A DNA stretch of 64,000 bases from Larus michahellis (Eukaryota > Chordata > Aves > Charadriiformes > Laridae). Positions 48,601 through 64,000 of the stretch are shown piece by piece. Under the pieces are notes generated by a model, which saw only the letters and a list, made by a program, of their open reading frames with translations, did not search any database and had not been told where the DNA came from. Position 1 is the first letter of the stretch. Every line of letters begins with the position of its first letter. The position numbers and the translations under genes were made by a program. The DNA lies in NCBI RefSeq assembly GCF_964199755.1, contig NC_133896.1, positions 66,939,142 to 67,003,141 of the forward strand, written 5' to 3'.

Positions 48601-49246
48601 CATTAGCAGACAAGGGCTCAGCCAAACACCCGGCTCTGAGGGATATGCTCATTTGCACTGGCCTGTAGGACACACTTAGCAGATTATTTGGGGATCTCTG
48701 CTTCACAGGATTTAGTATCCCACGTGTTAAAATGCTAATCTTACTCTGTTCTCTCCATTTATACATCATGGCCTGTCTTCTCCCAACACATCCACCTTTC
48801 CTGTCGCTGAAAAGTGCAACTCGACTCACACAACATGATTCTTCAGTAGCCACAGAAAACTGTCGTGTATATCACTAGTAGAAAAAAGGAAGGACCTCTC
48901 AAGGCATCTGTTCAAACACACTGTGAGCCCCAGGGTTCAGGATGCTCCCCACGGGAGCAGATGCATCCTGCTCCACAGGTCCATCCTTGAGAGCTGAAGT
49001 CTCTCCCCTGCCCTATGTGGGCATCTCCATCCATGGAGGAGGATGGCAGCGTCAACAGGGGACTGATGAGGGACCTGAGACTCTTCCCCAGGCACCACTG
49101 ACACAAGCACCGCAGCATGGGAAAAGCAAAGCCTGGTTTTCACGGACGGATGGGCAGAAAGGTCAGTCATCCTTTCCAAGCACTAACGATCTGGGGCAGA
49201 ATCTCAGGGACTTCTTTATTTTTATGTGAACTTCTCATTTGAAACT

Positions 49247-49265
49247 AAAAAAAAAAAAAAAAAAA
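49247..49265. repeat. A19 homopolymer
   Basis: An uninterrupted run of about 19 A. No LINE or SINE body was recognised to its left, so it is listed as a simple repeat. Confidence 0.85.
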
Positions 49266-51184
49266 CCCACCAAAATATAACCCATGAAAAAACCTGGGTC
49301 TTTAACCTCATCCCCATTTTCCTGAAAATAATGGGTTGAATTCTCAGGCTAACTTGCAGGTTTTGGATTCTGAAGGTGGGAAATTTCCAACAACCACACA
49401 TCTCCTCTCTAAATGGACATCAGCATCTTACCCGCTGGACAAGGTAGGAATAGGAGTAAATTCCACAGACTGCAAGAAGAGTACTGGGCTGATCTTGAAT
49501 GCAATGGAAATCCCTTTCACCATATTCCAAATCACGAGCAATCACCACATGCCAAAATCACCATATTCCAAATTTCACCAAAATTCCCTCTAACCATGGG
49601 GTCTCAAAAAGTTCTGTGAAAAATGTCGTGCCTGGAAGTTTCAAATATATTAATTTCAGATTTAGTCCATCAACCTTCACAATGAACAATACAGAATATA
49701 CTTGATTCATATTTCAAGCCAGGCATCACAGGTTCCAATATTTTGTCTTAAAGTCTTATCAGAAATAAGACTGATTCATTTAAGAATGTCCAGCAAAACC
49801 TTTGGTTTTCTTGCTTATTTGGCCTGCCTAGCTCATCCAAAGCTTTACAGCAATCGGGTCATGCGAGAACACAGGCTTGGGAGGTTTCCTGGCTCATATA
49901 TAACCAGATCAATAAACCACATGCCCAATTCACTGGACACCAGACTGTTTTGAAACAAAACAAGTCACAAGCCTTTCATTAGACTCCCACTTTGCCTACA
50001 TGCAGCTGAGCAGATTTCCTACGTCAGCCATATTTTGGAGATAGCTATGGACAATTACTGTTTTCTGTTAGGGTTAAAATATCTTCCCAGTGGGCCAAAC
50101 CTCTTACAGATATTACTGGAAAATGAAAGTATACTTCTGTTGAAGATTAGAATTACATGAATAAAAAAAAAAATCTGTTGCTGGAGCTTCTAATATGATT
50201 CACACAAAAAGCCAACAGGAAAAAAAAAAACAACTTCTGTATTGAACTCCATTCTCTCATTTCTAGAAGTAATTTCTACCTGCCAGTACCATATCCAAGT
50301 GAGAGGGCAGCTGGATGGCTCCATCCCCCATCACACTGTGGATGTCTTTCCCTGGGTTTCTAAACTCTTTCCTACCCTCAGCTCGCTTATGAGCACCACG
50401 GAGTGCTGTGGCAGCTGGGGAATTTGGAGCTCTGAGACTTTGAGGCTACCCAGGAAAACTGTGACAGCCAGTTCAGCCCTGACATCCCGCTCCCCAGCCC
50501 TATGCCTTCAGCATCCCCGGCATTCTCCAGAGGTAGGGAGGGAGGCATGCAGAAACCCCGTGGCTGAGATTTTGATAGGGGAGGTGCGGGGCTGACCATG
50601 GGGAGTTCACCCATGGTTGCACACACAGCCTAGCAAAGGAACCTGGCCTGCCCCAGAGCCCCCATGGAAAATAGACTGCGAAAAGGGAAAACAGGTTGGA
50701 AATGAGATGAGGTTTCTACAGCTACACTAGAACAGAGCCAAGGAAGCCCCAGGGGGCTCTCAGTGGGCTCTCCGTCTTCGAGGTTAAATCTGCACTATCA
50801 CAAACCCTCCCAGCAGCAATCCCCCCAGCACTTGGTGCTCATCGGAGTTTCACAGTCTGTATGAGTGAAAGCTCATGACCCCTTTCCATCATCAACCTGT
50901 CTCCCATCTCAGGTCACCAGGCTCCAAGCACGCTAAACTGGGGAAAACCAAGCCCAATAATTTGCCATTGCCTATAGGTCCTCGGGACGCTAAACCAGTA
51001 TGTGCCACAACTGGGGTCACCGTTCCCTGGGGGAGGGCATCGGTCTGCAGAGAAAACCGAAATGGGCAACCGGAGGAAAAAACGCCCGGGTCATTGTGAC
51101 CCAGGGGAAATGTTTGCCCCCGGCCCTATGGCTAGTGAACAGGCAGCCACCGGCCCTGCGAGCAGAGCCAAACAGCCACCCAGC

Positions 51185-51555
51185 TCAGAGCATCTTCCGA
51201 AGCGGGGGAGGCGGGTTGGGGGGGGGGGGGGGCGGATCTCGGCCCCGCTGCGAGGGTGCCCACCGCCCCCCAGCCCGCCCCGCAAGGGACCCTGGCGCCG
51301 CGCGGCGGCCGTAGGTGAAGTCCTGGGGCCACCTTGTGGCTAGTGGCGTGGATTGCCGGAATTTGCGCCTCCTTCTTCCCCCGCGGCACCGCAAGCCCCG
51401 GCCGCAGCGCGGTGCCGGCTGGTGTCCGTGCGCGCTTCGGGCAGCCCAGCATCTCCGGCTGCTGGCTCAGCTCTGCCCGGGCTCCAGCTTCCTCAGGCTT
51501 TCCTGGGAGCCATCCAGCTTCCCGGGGCTGCGTGTCCTCTGGCTGCCCTCCTCGA
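51185..51555. promoter_or_regulatory. CpG island, candidate distal promoter of SLC6A12
   Basis: Very GC-rich, with dozens of CG dinucleotides in under 400 bases (for example ccgcgcggcggccg near 51298-51311 and gccgcagcgcgg near 51400), while flanking DNA is CpG-poor. It sits between the SLC6A13 3' end and the SLC6A12 coding exons, which need an upstream non-coding exon. A promoter firing on the minus strand for SLC6A12 is therefore the simplest reading, with a first intron of up to 17 kb. Direction and gene assignment are inference; I see no decisive TATA box or donor site. Confidence 0.55.
51204..51232 (+). repeat. G-rich tract with G15 run, potential G-quadruplex
   Basis: The plus strand reads G5, then GG, GGG and a run of 15 G within 29 bases at the edge of the CpG island. 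This exceeds the usual four-tract quadruplex pattern. It may hinder sequencing, so the exact run length is uncertain. Confidence 0.8.
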
Positions 51556-51591
51556 ATGCTGGGGCTACAGCACTTAAAACACAAGCTCTTT

Positions 51592-51643
51592 GATTTTTTT
51601 TTTAATTTATTTTGGTGTTGGTTTTTTTTTTTTTTTTTTTTTT
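51592..51643. repeat. T-rich tract with T22 run
   Basis: T-rich sequence with a pure T22 at 51622-51643. On the minus strand it is an A22 run followed by AATAAA at 51611-51606. It could be a retroposon tail or a simple tract; no element body was recognised. Confidence 0.75.
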
Positions 51644-51655
51644 ACCCAAACAGCC

Positions 51656-52192
51656 TGGAAACGAGGGGCCCTGTTTGTTGACATAACATGCGGATACTGC
51701 TGCAACCACACAGCCCTTCTTCCATAGGCAGGAAAACCAAAATGACCCGCTCTAGAGGACCTGGAAGGCAGTCAGCACAGAAAAGACATAGATCTGCAGA
51801 GACGAGGGACAGTTTCCCATGATCCTTCACTCGCACAAAGAAAACACAAACCCACGCGCTTCTCTCAGACCCCGGGAATAGCCCAGTGACTCATCAGCCA
51901 GATGACTCTTTTGGCTGGGAGCTGGCAGTGGCTCCAGCAGAAGGTGGCATTGCACTCTCCACTTCACCTACATACCCCAGGCCTACTGCTTGTGGGGGCC
52001 TCCGAAATGGTGTTCCCCGTTTTCCTCCCTACCCTAACCAAGCTTGTTCTCCTCTGGCCACTCTCCCATATGTGCCAGTGCAACAGAGATCCAGAGCTGA
52101 ATGCCCAGCACATCCCACCAAACATGCTGTGAGCAAGGGATGCTGGTGAGACAAAACTGAGACAGAGTGGATCTAGAGGGAAAAAACAAGGA
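51656..52192. other. DNA between the CpG island and the SLC6A13 3'UTR
   Basis: About 0.5 kb without recognised coding or repeat content. If the ATTAAA at 52193 is not used, the SLC6A13 UTR would extend through this region. Confidence 0.5.
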
Positions 52193-52198
52193 TTTAAT
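52193..52198 (-). terminator. candidate poly(A) signal of SLC6A13 (ATTAAA)
   Basis: Minus-strand ATTAAA about 370 bases past the stop codon, with a T/GT-rich stretch within 50 bases downstream. It is the first standard hexamer I see after the gene. Confidence 0.4.
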
Positions 52199-52563
52199 GG
52201 AATGAATGGAGAAGCTCCCAAAGTCCACACTGGAGCCACACCTCTGAGACTCTCTAACACCCTCCACTCCAGGATCAGTCCTTCCATTCTGCCCACCGGA
52301 AGGCTGAGGATGCTCAGGAGCACCGGTGCTTGATCTGCCGCTTCAGAGCCCTCTCCAGGGAGAGGATTAAGGTGCATTGCTAACTCCACGCAGACCATGT
52401 CCACGGCAGCCCTCTTCCTCAGCCCTTCGAATCTTCCAGGGATGGGAGCTCAGCCCAGAAATCCCTCTCTCCTTGGCGAGCGAAGAATCCTTGTGTTAGC
52501 CAACAGGTGGTAAAGGCTGCATAGAAACCGTCCTGGGGGGAAGGAGGGAGAGCCACACTGGTC
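52193..52563 (-). other. SLC6A13: probable SLC6A13 3' untranslated region
   Basis: Minus-strand sequence after the SLC6A13 stop has no continuing transporter frame. An ATTAAA hexamer lies at 52198-52193 on the minus strand, followed by T-rich and TGTCT-containing sequence that could be its downstream element. The UTR would then be about 0.4 kb. This is an inference; a later signal such as the AATAAA at 51611-51606 is also possible. Confidence 0.45.

Positions 52564-64000
<11,437 letters not shown>

Larger units (their letters stand above)
34169..51180. other. intergenic DNA or 5' non-coding part of SLC6A12
   Basis: About 17 kb. Many chance open frames of 60-230 codons exist on both strands. 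None has a family signature, and none is flanked by convincing splice sites that build a protein. No CR1 or LTR was recognised, in contrast to the first 14 kb. Because the ATG exon has an acceptor just before the start codon, at least one non-coding SLC6A12 exon should lie here or in the CpG island beyond. Confidence 0.65.

Overview
This window is vertebrate nuclear DNA, almost certainly from a bird. It carries split genes with GT/AG splice sites. Its recognisable interspersed repeats are CR1 LINE fragments, and there is one solo retroviral LTR of a kind common in bird genomes. Unique DNA dominates. No bacterial, phage, CRISPR or mobile defence content is visible.

Two paralogous neurotransmitter/osmolyte transporter genes lie head to tail on the minus strand. 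SLC6A13 (GAT2; GABA, beta-alanine and taurine transport) occupies the right end. Its last eight coding exons run from 60469 down to the stop codon at 52564, and the upstream exons lie beyond base 64000. SLC6A12 (BGT1; betaine and GABA transport) follows downstream: its first 13 coding exons run from the ATG at 34164 down to 4799. These 13 exons total 1680 nt (560 codons) without a break. Only the short C-terminal exon is missing; I could not find it in 1-4798. The pair matches the mammalian order SLC6A12-SLC6A13, in which KDM5A flanks SLC6A13.

Layout. 1-4798: last intron and/or 3' region of SLC6A12, with a solo ERVL-like LTR at about 1602-2319. 4799-34168: SLC6A12, with introns enlarged by three CR1 fragments near 5.1-5.5, 8.0-10.1 and 13.4-14.0 kb. 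34169-52563: intergenic DNA without a convincing coding gene. It holds a strong CpG island with a G15 run at about 51.2-51.55 kb, which could be the distal SLC6A12 promoter, and the SLC6A13 3'UTR near 52.2-52.56 kb. 52564-60469: SLC6A13. 60470-64000: an SLC6A13 intron.

Functionally, both proteins are Na+/Cl- coupled plasma-membrane symporters with a LeuT fold and 12 membrane segments. The seven internal exons present in both genes have identical lengths (104, 125, 113, 138, 103, 101 and 171 nt), a clear record of tandem duplication. A TM6 difference (ICQGC in SLC6A12, ICLGC in SLC6A13) and the SLC6A13 C-terminus LTELESHC support the assignments. I found no undescribed biological system. The points worth a second look are the missing BGT1 tail, a changed residue after TM6, the CpG/G-rich island, long homopolymer tracts and the retroelement remnants.
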